Of a stretch of 64,000 nucleotides of DNA, positions 10,869 through 22,230 are shown piece by piece. A model generated the notes under the pieces. That model made no database searches and was not told the DNA's origin. It worked only from the letters and a program-made list of their open reading frames with translations. This stretch comes from Muscardinus avellanarius (lineage: Eukaryota > Chordata > Mammalia > Rodentia > Gliridae), in the NCBI GenBank assembly GCA_963383645.1, contig OY726560.1, positions 32,431,003-32,495,002 of the forward strand. The letters are read 5' to 3'. Positions within the stretch are counted from its first letter, which is position 1. Each line of letters begins with the position of its first letter. The position numbers and the translations under genes were made by a program.

Positions 10869-11217
10869 ACTTTTAAATTAAGAATAGAAATATGTAGTCA
10901 TTCTAATAGTTAAGATTGGAATTGGGGAAATAAACCAGAGGCTGAAACATCCAAATAGAAATCAGCAGTCTATGCATTAAATGAGCAGGCATTTCCTTTT
11001 CGTTTTTAATGAATAAAGTGAAGGTATGCAATATTAACATTCACCAAGACCTCAAAAGAAAAGCTTAATCTGAAAAGAGGACTTTATTAGTCTGCTGATT
11101 AGTACTAATTTAGAATAAGAATTTTTATAATAATTTCAAACAGGAATGATCTGATTCTTCCTTTTCCTCATGATTTTAACTTAAATATGGCTTTAAAAGG
11201 GATTGGAAACTTTAAAA
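10869..11217. other. unassigned non-coding sequence
   Basis: Nothing recognised. Confidence 0.35.
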
Positions 11218-11336
11218 AGCTGGGTGCAGTGGCATACAGCTGTGATTCCAGTAGTCAGGAAGCTGAGGCAGGAGGATCATAGATTTAAGACCAGTCTGGG
11301 AAACTTAGTAAGATCCAATCAAAAAAAAAAAAAAAA
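11218..11336 (+). mobile_element. B1-like SINE monomer
   Basis: Only the 7SL-derived half is present ('gctgggtgcagtggcataca', 'ggaagctgaggcaggaggat'), ending directly in poly(A). There is no ID half. Confidence 0.85.
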
Positions 11337-11355
11337 GGCATTTAAAAAGACTTTC

Positions 11356-11541
11356 TGTGCAGGGCTTGGTGTAGTACACATAATCCCAGTACTTGGGAGG
11401 CTGAGACAGGATGATTGCAGGTTGGAGAATAGCCTCAGCAAGTAGTGAGACTCTCATCTATCTAGTGAGACATTGTTTCAAAATAAAAATAAAATTGGGC
11501 TAGGGGTATAGCTTGGAGGTAGAATACAAAAAAAAAAAAAT
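11356..11541 (+). mobile_element. B1-ID SINE, ID half truncated
   Basis: 'cagggcttggtgtagtacac' start, B1 core, then 'gggctaggggtatagcttgg', running early into poly(A). Confidence 0.85.
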
Positions 11542-12157
11542 AGGTATACTGTTCCCCAAATCTCAATATATGTTAAGTTTCTGAAATAAATTTATCATGA
11601 AAGAAAAAGTTCTTCTGCCAGGGCACTCAGTTAAAAAAAAAAAGTAGTCAAGTTTGAAAACAATTGGTAGCAAAGAAAGATAAGTAGATGCCAAATAATA
11701 GTTGATATCAACCAGAAATGAAAGGAGGAAGGAAGACCATACAAAGGAAAGAATACGGTTGACTTAAGATGTTACTAATTTGAGGTAAAAGAGTCCTATT
11801 TCCAAACTAATATCACCCATCTGAAAAAAATAGTATGAAATGTGTATAATTTTATAAAAACTTACATGAACCAGACATAAAAGATAAAGAGCATGTCTTG
11901 ATTAATGTTAACTGGAGCCTGAGAATGAAAAATCTAGGGACTTAATTTTTTTAAACTGATGAATAGACATAACTTAAAATATAGCCCCCTTTTTTTCTTT
12001 ACTTTTCATAAATAATCTTTTAAAATTTGCTCAACAGGATCATTTTACCCCATCCTGACAAGTTGGGAATATAGAGGAGAGAGAGGAGCAGGCACCCTTT
12101 CTTGGCTTGCCTGGGAGTCGTGGGGGTGGGTGATATCTGTTTCAAAATAAATATAAG
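11542..12157. other. unassigned non-coding sequence
   Basis: No supported gene or repeat family. A-rich. Confidence 0.35.
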
Positions 12158-12421
12158 GCTGGAGCCAGGCCTGGTGGCACAAGCCTGTAATCCCAACACT
12201 TGGGAGGCTGAGACAGGAGGACCTCAGGTTCTAGGCCTCTGCAATTTATAGTGAAGCCTTCTGCAACTTAGTGAGACTCTGTTTCAAAATAAAAATAAAA
12301 TAGAACTGAGGGTGAATACCCAGTACTAAACACACACACACATGCACACACATACTGGAGATGTAGCTCACAAGTAGAATGCTCGTGGCTTCAATCCGCC
12401 ATACCAAAAAAAAAAAAAAAA
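12158..12421 (+). mobile_element. B1-ID SINE with a second ID unit
   Basis: B1 half ('ccaggcctggtggcacaagc'), a degraded first ID half, a CA-rich linker (12330-12352), then another ID-like unit ('actggagatgtagctcacaa', 'ggcttcaatccgcc') and poly(A). Either a B1-ID-ID trimer or two adjacent insertions. Confidence 0.8.
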
Positions 12422-13354
12422 ATTAATGCATGAAAAGGATGAAAAAGTCAGGTAACAAGCTAAAGAGGTTATTATAAGAAATAAAACACTCAGAGAAGTA
12501 GCCTGCTCATAACAGTTCTGCTATCACAAGGCTCATAAGAGATCTCTTATCAGCCAAAGACAGAAACACAAGTCCATGCTGTCAGACTTCACAACACCAC
12601 TCGCTTCACAACACTGGGGGTGCCTGGAATATTGACCGTGTCCTAGAGCCTCTGTTGGCAATCTTTGAAATAACTTTTCAAGTTTCTTTTGATTGGCCAA
12701 TGCCTGTTACAGACACTAGGGAAATATATTTTTTAACAGCCACTCCCATAACTTAAACAAAATATATGAAGATTTTCCATAACAAAGCTTCTGTTTAGAG
12801 AATCAGTTTATAATTTCCACTGTCACCAGGACAGGGCAAGGAGACTTTCCTTCCCAAATAAGCACCAATATGCCCATTTTACTTTCCATGCTTCAACAGA
12901 ACACTAGTGATGTTCCTTTTAACATAATTTTATCTGAAGAAAATGCTAGAATAACAGGATATTACGGAAACTTACATAGGGCCTGGTGGTATAGGGGTGA
13001 TGGTCTCTGACCTGACGGTAGTCGTCAAAACTCAAAATAGGAGTGCGGCACCAAGGGGCCAGCTGCTAACAGTCTATATTGGCTTTTTTGAGCCACAGGT
13101 TTCCTCTTCTGGTCTGGTTTTGTGCAGAAAAGCCCTAGGATACTTGGACTTTTCTGTAAAAATATTCAGTGATTGCATTGTTTTCAAGGCCAGTTGGTTA
13201 ATTAATTAACCTTTTTCCCTTCATTCAAGAAATTTTTTTTCATCCCTAAAACTAAGGTGCCCACTATAGTATTTTAAATTTTAAACCAACTACCTGTGGT
13301 TCACACTCATTTTTCAAAATGGCCCATACTTTCAGCCTCAAAAAAAAAAAAATT
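12422..13354. other. unassigned non-coding sequence
   Basis: No supported gene. A 70-codon frame at 12997-13209 has no recognisable family or codon signature. Confidence 0.35.
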
Positions 13355-13572
13355 ACTTGAGCTGAGCCTGGTAGCACATCTGTAACCCTAGTACTTGGGA
13401 GGCTGAGACAGGAGGATCATAAGTTCAAAGCCAGCCTCAGCAACTTAATGAGGCTTTGTTCACACTCCATAACTTAGTGGAGCCCTGTTTTTGAATAAAA
13501 AAATAAAATAGGAGTATAGCCCAAAGGTAGAAAGGCCTGGGATCCATTGCCAGTACTGAAGAAGACGAAGGG
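13355..13572 (+). mobile_element. B1-ID SINE
   Basis: 'gagctgagcctggtagcaca' start, B1 core, degenerate ID half ('gagtatagcccaaaggtaga', 'gggatccattgccagtactg'). Confidence 0.88.
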
Positions 13573-14007
13573 GAGGGGATGGGGAAAAGCAGAAGGAGAA
13601 TTATTCTAGTGTATATAAGTTATATGTTTTTATGATTATCCATTCTGATGGCAATTCAGTATGACTGCCCTGAGGCCAAATAGATTCTTAAATTGGAACT
13701 ATTATGTTAACAATATTGTTTTCTGACTGACATTTGACTATTTTCTTCTCTTTAGTTTGAAACTGAACAAAAATATTCTTGTGAAGGTATAAGACAAAAA
13801 TTAGAAATGCTTATTAATATATGTGTGAAAATCAACATAATTTTTCATAAAAATAAATGAACACATGAAATACATGTTAATGGCTTTAAGCATGGACTTT
13901 AGAGTTAAAAGATATCACTCACTACTATGTACTAACTAATGTTCCTAGGCCTTTTAAAGCCTTTATTTATTTACTTACTTTTTTATTTTTTATTTTTTGG
14001 CCTGGAA
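13573..14007. other. unassigned non-coding sequence
   Basis: AT-rich, with no recognised feature. Confidence 0.35.
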
Positions 14008-14112
14008 AACAGCTGAGATAATAGTACCATCTCATAGCGTTTAGTGGAGATTAAATAATATTTGTAACGCAGTGAGGATGCTGCTTACTACTTAGTGATA
14101 ACAACAATTAGG
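14008..14112 (+). repeat. MIR 3' part
   Basis: 'gagataatagtaccatctca', 'agtggagattaaataatatt' and a decayed end follow the MIR order. Confidence 0.5.
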
Positions 14113-14574
14113 AGTTTTTACATATTATTATGACATATTTTTGTTTTTCAGAGTAGAAACTAAATATATTTTTGTACTATTAGAATTTATGAAAAATCAA
14201 AGTATGGATCATATGCAAAATCTCTCCCTTAGGTTAGCCTTGAAGAATATTATCCTCTGGAAACCAGGAGTTTTGTTAATAATTAATAAAAACTAATAAA
14301 AATATTAGTTAATATTATATATTAATACTATGTTATTATATTTAATTAAATTAATTATATTATTGATTTATAACTAAATCAAAAATTGAGGGGTTGGAAG
14401 CAATTCTGCTTTTGATTGTAAAGCAAACTTCAAAAATTTCCATGCCCTAATTTGAACACTATTTTTCATACTCCTACCCTAAACCTGCTCTGCCCCTGGT
14501 TTTTCTCATTTTAGTCAGTCGGAAATTTATCTTTCCAGGTGCTCAAACAATTATTTATTTGTCTGTTTGATACT
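14113..14574. other. AT-rich unassigned sequence
   Basis: Contains a strongly AT-rich block at 14275-14395 made of overlapping TTAAT/ATTAA words that can form short hairpins. No gene seen. Confidence 0.4.
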
Positions 14575-14963
14575 GTGAATTGAGCCCAGGGGCATTCTAC
14601 CTCTGAGCTAAACCCCCAACCCTATTTTTTGTGTATATGGTACCGGGGGTGGAACCCAGGGGCTTTTCTACCTCCGGGCTATCCTCCCAGACCTATTTTA
14701 TATTTTATTAGGAAACAGGGTCTCACTAAGTTGCTGAGAGCCTCTGGCTGGCTTCGAACCTGTGCGATTCTCCTGTCTCAGCCTCCCAAGCGCTGGGATT
14801 ACAAGCATGCGCCACCACACCCAGCCTAACCCTATTTTTTTTTTAAATTTCTATTTTGAAACAGGTTCTTGCTAAACTGCTGGGGCTTATTTGAACCTGT
14901 AATTCTTCTGTCTCAGCCTACCAAGTACTAAGATTAGAGGAGTGCGCCTGCATGCCCAGCTTC
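14575..14963 (-). mobile_element. old B1-ID SINE split by a younger SINE
   Basis: The ID half (gaattgagcccaggggcatt) lies at 14575-14630. The B1 half resumes at 14841 (attttgaaacaggttcttgc) and ends ctgcatgcccagctt. The break is filled by the SINE at 14631-14827. Confidence 0.9.
14631..14827 (-). mobile_element. younger B1-ID SINE nested in an older one
   Basis: Flanked by a perfect 13-bp TSD, aaccctatttttt (14618-14630 and 14828-14840). It carries the subfamily form 'gaacccaggggcttttctacctccgggct'-type ID end. Confidence 0.93.
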
Positions 14964-15379
14964 AGTGATCTAGGATAAATTTATTTAGGATAACTAAATA
15001 CATCAGTCGTCCTTCTTTCATTCATTCACACTCCTTATTCCACTCCTCTACAATTCGCAACGACTCTATCTTTAAACTATTTGACTCACTACTCTCATAT
15101 CTTCTTTTATTCCACCTTGATTTACACATAGTCAAAAACAACAATAACAATAGAAACAAATTACATCTCATTTCGATTTGCCTTTCTGTAAATATAAACA
15201 TTAAAATTTGCATGACTACTTTTTCTCATTTAAATTTTATAATTTAAGCATACTCTTCAAACATTTATCTATAGGCATTTTAAAATGAAAAATCCTCAAA
15301 ATAAAGAGTGCTAATCATCTTACTGTTCTTCATATAGCAAGGCAGTTCAGACATAACACAAAAACATTTACACAAATAA
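14964..15379. other. unassigned non-coding sequence
   Basis: Nothing recognised. Confidence 0.35.
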
Positions 15380-15990
15380 TTGGGGTATAAAGATGTAGTG
15401 ACTGCAAACCCCTAAACTGTCATTTAACGACTACTATTTGATGATCAGTGTGAGCTGTGTTGCATTAAGTTGCATTTCTTCTGTTGTTGACCCTGGGGTG
15501 ACTGTATTTCTTTAGCACCATTTCTCTGGTTTTTGTTGTTGTTTGCTTGCTTGCTTTCCTTCCATTGAGGAATTATGAGGACCATGAAAATGAAGCGCCG
15601 AAGAGAGGGAAGACGACATGTGTTACTTGCCCTTTCACACGGAGCCTTGCTAACCCATGTTCTCATGAGCACCAGATTCACCAAGTTTTCAAAGGGAGAC
15701 AGCAAGTGTTTGATGACGAAGGAAGTTTGGATTTAATTTTCACTTTGAGACACATGGATACTATTCTCTCAAAAAAAAAAAAAAATGGCATTCTGAAGAT
15801 GTCCAAGTGCTCTTTCTCCAGAAGCTACCAACAGCTCCAACTGCACATGAGGCTAGGGTGACTCTGAGGGCTGTCAAAGCAAAGATGTTAGAAACCAGCT
15901 GCCTCTTTCATTCATCCTTTGAAATCAGACCAAGGTGTTTGTGGACTTTCCTACCACCCAGTCCTTAGAGCAGCAACTTATACACAGAAG
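15380..15990. other. unassigned single-copy-looking block
   Basis: Base composition is more even than the surroundings. Its longest frame (15547-15861, plus, 104 codons) includes an A14 run. I do not recognise a protein family. It might be part of a transcript or an old pseudogene, but nothing in the sequence proves it. Confidence 0.25.
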
Positions 15991-16425
15991 TTGCCTTTAC
16001 AGAAAAATGTTTCAAATACTATGGGGCAAAATAGCAGTAGCAACAAGAAAGATAACTGATCACGCAGGTTAGTAAGCACTTCCCATGTACTCAGGACTAT
16101 TTCAATCATATTTACTGTAATATTTCATTTCATTTCTAGAATATAAATAAGCAGACAATTGTGGGTCTTTCCCCAGAGAAATGGCTTTGTGTAGAGTTGT
16201 AAATAACACCTAAGTCTTCAGGGCAGCTGAAAATCACCTTTCAGACAAATATAGAAGGTTTAAGTGGAGCTTTAGAACCATAGTGAGTTATATATTGGAG
16301 ATGCTTCACTGATAAGTCACAACAATCCATTGAAGAAACACGGAGTCCAAGACACTCATAGGTATGATCCAGAATAGTAAGTCTCATCCTCAGGATTGCA
16401 AAAATTCTATCTTACCTATCCTTAA
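15991..16425. other. unassigned non-coding sequence
   Basis: Nothing recognised. Confidence 0.35.
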
Positions 16426-16490
16426 GTATTCATCATGCACCAGAAAGATAAGATGTGCTGTATTCATCATGCACCAGAAAGATAAGATGT
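16426..16490 (+). repeat. 31-bp direct duplication with 3-bp spacer
   Basis: Two identical copies (16426-16456 and 16460-16490), beginning gtattcatcatgcacc and ending gataagatgt, separated by gct. This is a recent tandem duplication of a 34-bp unit. Confidence 0.95.
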
Positions 16491-17688
16491 ATTTTACGAT
16501 GTGCTTGTATCATTTCCTTTTCCATTTCATATGTGAAATGTTTTTTTATCAGAAAAAAATTAGGGGATAATTCTCCCACCACTACCATGACCAACATTTT
16601 ACTATTTTTCCCTCCAGAACTGAAACAATGGCTGATGTACCCCCAAATATTTCTAATTTGTATCTTATAGTCTCTCTTGAGAAGGAAAAGTTGTTTAAAC
16701 TCAAGTAGCTGCTCTTTATTACCAGTTCAGTTAATGGAAGGAAAACGTTACCCCTAAATGTCTCTTCTTCATCTTTACTCTTGGATCTGCAAATTTCTTC
16801 AGTTCAGTCTTTGAAGAGATGTCTGTTAGTAAAGAGTTCATAGGATGACTATTCCGTGGCCGTCCTTCCTAGGATCAAAGTAAACTAAACTATAAATTTG
16901 AAATAAGAAATTAGAAATGTAAGCATGGTATTCTGATTGGATATCTGCTGATTCTGGCAGTCTTTTATCACCTCATCCTCTTCGGCTTTAGCACTTGACT
17001 TACCTTTTAGGTAATCATTCCTCACCCTCTAAGCAGCTTCATGTGTGTCTCTACCTCATTTCTTTGAGTTGCATGTGTGGCTTGGGTCTAAACTAGTGAG
17101 TATTATCTTGGCTCAAAACTAGTTCAGAAATAGCAATATGACATAATTTACTGCAATGACAATAAAGTCTAAGGCTTTAAATCAAAGATAATGGGGTGGG
17201 ACAGATATAGTGTGTTCATGAAAAAAATATATGGCCTTGAGAGCTGCTGGCAGCAATTTTGGAACAACCAGGGAAAATCTTCTAAGAATGGAGCTGATAT
17301 TTGGAGGGTTGTTTATTATATGGCATAATCACAGTGCAAACCTAGTTAACACACCAGATGAGGTAACATCAGGTTTCAGACATTTGAGATATAGCCTCCT
17401 GACTTACTCTCACATTCAAATATTATGAGCAAAAAGTAAGATATACCAAAGCAGAGCAAGGGTATCCCTAATGCTAGAAAAAAACAAAGTTTTCTTTCCG
17501 CTCAGGTTGCTAAGCTTGGAAAATTACAACTTAGTTCCTGTGGCCATCTTCCCTGCCACAATAAAAAAGCCTGTCTACAGAATGAAGTTGATCAGAGACA
17601 GTGATGAGAGATAGAGTTAAAGAGAGAGCAAAAAGAAAAAAGGGGGAAAGTATGAGTGTCAGAGAAAGCAGGAGTGATTCCATTCCGG
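16491..17688. other. unassigned non-coding sequence
   Basis: No supported gene. Short frames near 17231-17428 have no family signature. Confidence 0.35.
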
Positions 17689-17868
17689 TATATATGAAGA
17701 ACCAATTTTCCCAACACCATTTGTTGAAAAGGCTGTCTTTTCTCCAGTGTGGGTTTTGACTCCTTTGTCAAAAACCAACCGGCTCTAAGTGTGAAGATTT
17801 CTCTCTGTGTCTTCTATTCTGTTCCTTTGGTCTCTGTGTCTGTTTTTGTGCCAATACCATGCTGTTTT

Positions 17869-17946
17869 TGTCAAAATGGTCATTCTACCAAAAGCATTCT
17901 ATAGATTCAATGTAACCCTATCAAAATATCAATGTCATTTTTCACT
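17869..17946 (+). repeat. inverted copy of 18082-18157 inserted in the old L1
   Basis: This ~77-bp stretch reads as the reverse complement of 18082-18157, with a handful of mismatches and a small indel. It interrupts an otherwise collinear antisense ORF2 sequence. Together the two arms can form a hairpin with a ~135-nt loop. Confidence 0.85.
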
Positions 17947-18720
17947 AAGAAGCTCTGTAGTATAATTCAAGAGCAGGTACTGTGGTGTCTCCAGCACAGT
18001 TCTTAGTGCTCACAATTGCTTTGGCTACATGGGTCTATTATTCTTCCATCTGAATTTTAGGACTGTTTTTTTCTCTAGATTAGTGAAGAATGACTGATAT
18101 TTTGATAGGGTTACATTAAATCTGTAGATTGCTTTTGGTAGAATGACCATTTTGACAATATTAATTATGCCTGTTCAAGAATGTTGGGAGGCCTTTTCAT
18201 CTTCTAAGATCTTCTTCAATTTATTTCTCTCATTGTCTCTAAGTTTCTATAGAAACTATATTTCTCATAGTCTACAAGAAAGAGATTTTTTACTACCTTT
18301 GTTAGATTTATTCCAAGGTTGTATTGTTTTGTTTTAGTTTAGTTTTATTTTTTTCAGGCTATTATGAATGGAATTTTTTTCTAGATTCATGGCTGGTGTA
18401 TAGGAAAGCTAATGATTTTTCTAAGTTAATTTTGTACCCAACTAATTTGCTGAACTTGTTTATCAACTCTAGAAGGCTTCTGAGGTTTTTTTTAAATATA
18501 TTTATCATCATGTCATCTACAGAGATAATTTCAGTTCTCTTTCCCTGTTTGTATCCCTTTACTTTCCTTCTCTTGTTTTATTGCTCTGACTAGAACTTAA
18601 AGTACTATTTTGAAAAGGAATAGTGATAGAGAATATCATTTACTTGTTCCTGATTTTAAAAGGAATATTTTCAATTTTTCCCCATTCAGTGTGACTTTAG
18701 TTTGGAATTTATCATATATA

Positions 18721-19312
18721 TAATATGGGATTGAACTAAGGGGTATTCTACCTCCGAGCTACACCCTCAGCCTTATTTTATTTTTATTTTGAAACAAGGT
18801 CTGGAGGACATTATCCTACGTGAGACTAGGTAGTCACAAAAAATAAGAAATCGGATGCTTTCCCTAATATGTGAAAGCTAAGAAGAAATGGGTCATAGGA
18901 GGAACTCTAGATGAGAAAGGAAATCCTATAGAGCAAATAAGACAGCCTAACTGAGGAGATGGGAGGGCAGAAGAAGGAACCTCTCTAAAGCACACGATGT
19001 ACTTAAACGTATCAAAGTCAACCACTAGGCCAAGCATGAGAAAGAGGGATGGGGAGGGGATGGGATGGGGATTGAGTAGGGGTTAACTGGGTGATGTGTT
19101 CATGTACACACTTTTTTTTACCCCATTATGATGCATGAATACAATGCACCAATAAAAAATGAAAAATGAAAGATTAAAAAAAAAAAAACAAGGTCTTGCT
19201 AGGTTGATGAGAGTCTCACTACTTGCTGAGGCTGGCTTCAAACCTGCAATCCTTCTGTCTCAGCCTCCCAAATACTAGGATTACAGACATGTACCACCAC
19301 ACCTTGCTCATA
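18721..19312 (-). mobile_element. B1-ID SINE split by a short L1
   Basis: The ID half (gggattgaactaaggggtat) is at 18721-18802. The B1 half resumes at 19197 (cttgctaggttgatgagagt) and ends near 19312. The interruption is the L1 at 18803-19185. Confidence 0.9.
18803..19185 (+). mobile_element. 5'-truncated L1 with TSD
   Basis: Contains the last ORF2 codons (ggaggacattatcctacgtg), the 3' UTR and poly(A). An 11-bp TSD, aaacaaggtct, lies at 18792-18802 and 19186-19196. This 3' UTR lacks the antisense segment found in the half-L1s and the full-length L1. Confidence 0.95.
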
Positions 19313-19639
19313 TATTCTCTTTATGAGAATAAGTTAAATTTCTTCTATCCCTAGTTTTCTTCAATGTTTTTAACATGAATGGTTGATTTTTTTTCAGGTG
19401 TTTTTTCTTCATCTGTTGAGATGATCTTGTGATTTTAGTCTTTGGGTCTTCAAATGATAAGTTACATTTTTTTTAATTTTATTTTTTATTGGTGCACTGT
19501 ATTCCATACATCATAGTGGTATACAAACTTTTGTAGACATACATGCACACATCGCCCATTCAGCCCCAACCCGATCCCCACCCATTCTCTCCCCATCCCT
19601 CCCTCCCATGCTTGGCTTAGTGGTTGACATCTAGTATTA

Positions 19640-20519
19640 TAGCAATTTATCCAAAATTAAAAATGATAATCTCACATAACAGTTTCATTTGTCTGATACC
19701 AAGCTTTTGATGACTTAAAGATAACATTTCAATATTTCTTTTTACTTTCTTACCAGAGAATATTTTTTTCTATTTTTTTAGGTGAAACTATCATATATTT
19801 ATATATTTATTTTTCAGAAAAAAATCTATCCTAATATGGAATATGGACTCTAGATACCCAAAATGATCTTGAAAAAGAACAAAGCTAGAAGATATATATT
19901 TTCTGATTTCAAACCATATAAAGCTATAATAATTGAAACAGTGTAGTACTATTCTAAAGGCAGATATATAAACCATTGGAGTTAAATGAAAGCCTAGAGC
20001 TAAATTCTTCCCTATATTATCAAGTTATTTTTGACAAGGTTTCCATGAACATTTGGTGGTGGAAATAATAATCTTTTAACTAAATATTGTTGAAACATAA
20101 TAATTACATGGAAAAGAATAAAGTTGGACCCTTACCGAATCCCATATACAAATATTAACTCAAAATAGATAAAAGATCTAAATATAAATCTTAAGACTAT
20201 AAACTTTTAGGAGAAAATCTGGGTCATAAAACCTCACAACACTGAAATTGGCAGTGATTTCTTGGATATGATTTCAATGGCACAGGCAACAGAAGAGTAT
20301 ACAAACTCCCTAAAAAAAAAAAAAAATTATATCCAAAGACAATGTAAACAGAGTTAACAGTTACTAATAGAATGGGATAAAATATTTCCAAATGCTATAT
20401 CTGAAGGTATATTAATATTCCAACTAGAAATCCTAAAAATTAACAATAAAGGCAAACAATACCATTTAGAGATAGGTAAAAGACTAACATAAGTAATGAA
20501 TCTCCACAGATAACCAATC
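19640..20519 (+). repeat. antisense L1 ORF2 segment inside the half-L1 3' UTR (copy 1)
   Basis: Read on the plus strand, opposite to the element, 19845-20519 follows L1 ORF2 order with many stops: 'aagctataataattgaaaca', 'ttatttttgacaaggtttcc', 'agatctaaatataaatctta', 'cacaggcaac', 'gggataaaatatttccaaat'. The boundary toward 19640 is unclear. The same segment is in copy 2 and, shorter, in the full-length L1. Confidence 0.85.
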
Positions 20520-21437
20520 TTAGTTGACTATTGGATGGAAACTCTTGTTTCTCTGGTTCTGGTGTGTGTTACCTATTTCTTCTTTGTAGTTAATCGCTTT
20601 GAGTATTTTCTCTAGTGCTGGTTTTGAAGACATAAATTCCTTCAGTTTCTGTTTGTCATGGAAGCTTCTTATTTCTCCATCTAATTTGATAGAAAGTTTT
20701 GCTGGGTAGGAAATTTTTGGCTGGAAGTTGTTTTCTTTCAGAGTTTGGAATATGTTACTCCAAGCCCTTCTGGCTCTCATGACTTGTTTTGGGAAGTCTG
20801 GAGTGATTCTAATTGGTTTGCCTCTGAATGTCACTTGGCCCTTTGTTTTTGTTGCCTTTAAGATTCTCTGCTTGGCTTCCACAGTGGTCATTTTGACAAT
20901 TATGTGGCGTGGGGATCCTCTTCTCTGATCCTGTCTAAAGGGAGTTCTATAAGTTTCCTGGACCTGTGTATCAAATTCTTGCTCTATGTTTGGAAAATTT
21001 TCTGCTATTACTTCCTTGAAGATATTGTTGATCCCTTTGGTTTCACCTTCTTTTCCCTCCTCTATTCCAATTATTCTTAGGTTAGCTCTCTTAAAATAGG
21101 CCCATATTTCTTCAATGTCAGATTCCTGCTGTTGGATATTTTTTTCTAGATTAGAAACTATGCGTTCATTTTTGGAATGATCATCTTCTAAGAGCGAGAT
21201 TCTATTCTCCATGTGGTCTAATCGGTTGTTCATGCTTTGAATTGAGGCCTTTACTTCATTAATTGCATCCTTTATCTCTTTTTGGCTCTCTCTGAATTCT
21301 TTTCGAAGCACCTCTATTATTTCTACAGTTATTTTCCTGATTTGATCTTCTAGAAATCTCTGATTTTCTGTTTTATCGGGTTCTGATGTTGTGGGGTTGT
21401 GGGCATTCATTGCTCCAGTGTTATTCCTCTTTCCCAT
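20520..21437 (-). CDS. LINE-1 ORF1p of half-L1 copy 1 (RNA-binding chaperone)
   Basis: Intact 305-residue frame from the ATG at 21437. ORF1p is the trimeric RNA-binding protein that coats L1 RNA and supports target-primed reverse transcription. Visible layout: a polar N-terminus, a heptad-rich coiled coil around residues 25-115 (I/L spacing, many E/K/R), an RRM-like core near 'ANLRIIGIEEGKEGETKG', and a basic C-terminal domain with 'RRAWSNIFQTLKENNFQPK' and 'YPAKLSIKLDGEIRSFHDK'. An open frame continues 15 codons upstream to a GTG; I chose the ATG because the L1 ORF1 at 42971 starts at the equivalent residue. No ORF2 follows: the antisense segment starts right after the stop codon. It differs from copy 2 at about nine residues. 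Expression is unknown. Confidence 0.93.
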   Translation of the reverse strand: MGKRNNTGAMNAHNPTTSEPDKTENQRFLEDQIRKITVEIIEVLRKEFRESQKEIKDAINEVKASIQSMNNRLDHMENRISLLEDDHSKNERIVSNLEKNIQQQESDIEEIWAYFKRANLRIIGIEEGKEGETKGINNIFKEVIAENFPNIEQEFDTQVQETYRTPFRQDQRRGSPRHIIVKMTTVEAKQRILKATKTKGQVTFRGKPIRITPDFPKQVMRARRAWSNIFQTLKENNFQPKISYPAKLSIKLDGEIRSFHDKQKLKEFMSSKPALEKILKAINYKEEIGNTHQNQRNKSFHPIVN

Positions 21438-22230
21438 GATTTCGGAAGTTTGTGCCTTCTCTGGGTTCTTCCCTTGGGTCACTATGACTTCACTTAAGGT
21501 GTTCTGGATCTCGAGTCAGTAGTGTCTCAGACCCCACTACTCCTTTACTGGGTTGTATCACAGAGTCTCCGACCCAGAGAGTCGATAGAGGCTGCTTTAG
21601 ACCATGGGGGGTGCCAGGTTGCACGTTCTCCTATGGTGTGATATCTCTGCCACTGCCCCTCCCCCACTGGGTCAAGTCCCAGGGAGTACAGTACTGGGAT
21701 TTCTCCTCTGTGGCCCGCAATTTGACTCACTGTTCTTGAGTACGCAGATGTAGCTGTACTGGATTCGGTGAATTCTCTGCTGCTGCCGCCGGTGGCAATA
21801 TGGCGCCTCTGCTATGCCCTCGGCCGTGAGGCTGGCGTATTTCTTCTTGGTTTTGATTTCCATCTGAATCCGTGCAGCTTGTGCTGAGCTCAGCCACTGG
21901 GAGCTTTAGATGTTATCTGCGGCGAGAAATCCCACCTGGCTGTTCCGCAGCGGCTCACCTCGGCTTGCTGTAGCCATCCGGGGAAGTTGCCGCTGCCGCC
22001 GGCAGTATGGCACTGCTGCGGCGTCCTCGGGCGTGTGGCCGTTGTATCTCCTCTGTGGCTCTGAGCTCTGTTCTCAGTTCGCTTTCTCTCTGGAGCCTGG
22101 AGATTTTTTTGTTTTTCTGGTGATGGTGTTTTCTGGCTATGAAAGGCGCTGATTTTGTGGTAATGGGGATTGGTTGTTAGCGGGGCTCTTAAGCCCCGCT
22201 TTTCTCGGTCGCCATCTTCCCGGAAGTCCC
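21438..22230 (-). promoter_or_regulatory. 5' UTR / promoter region of half-L1 copy 1
   Basis: GC-rich leader with several CpGs. The first bases (gggacttccgggaagatggc) match the start of the full-length L1. Compared with that L1, it lacks the ~490-bp GC-rich VNTR. Internal promoter function is inferred from L1 biology. Confidence 0.7.

Larger units (their letters stand above)
19470..22230 (-). mobile_element. full-length half-L1 (HAL1-like), copy 1
   Basis: A complete insertion with a perfect 14-bp TSD, GATAAGTTACATTT (19456-19469 and 22231-22244). On the minus strand it has a 5' end like the L1 at 41494 (GACTTCCGGGAAGATGGCGAC), a ~790-nt 5' UTR, an intact 305-codon ORF1, an antisense L1 ORF2 segment, the L1 3' end (tgaatacagtgcaccaataa-like) and an A-rich tail. 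ORF2 in sense orientation is absent. HAL1s are known mammalian ORF1-only L1 derivatives that depend on ORF2p from other L1s; assigning this copy to that class is inference. It inserted into an older L1. Confidence 0.93.
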
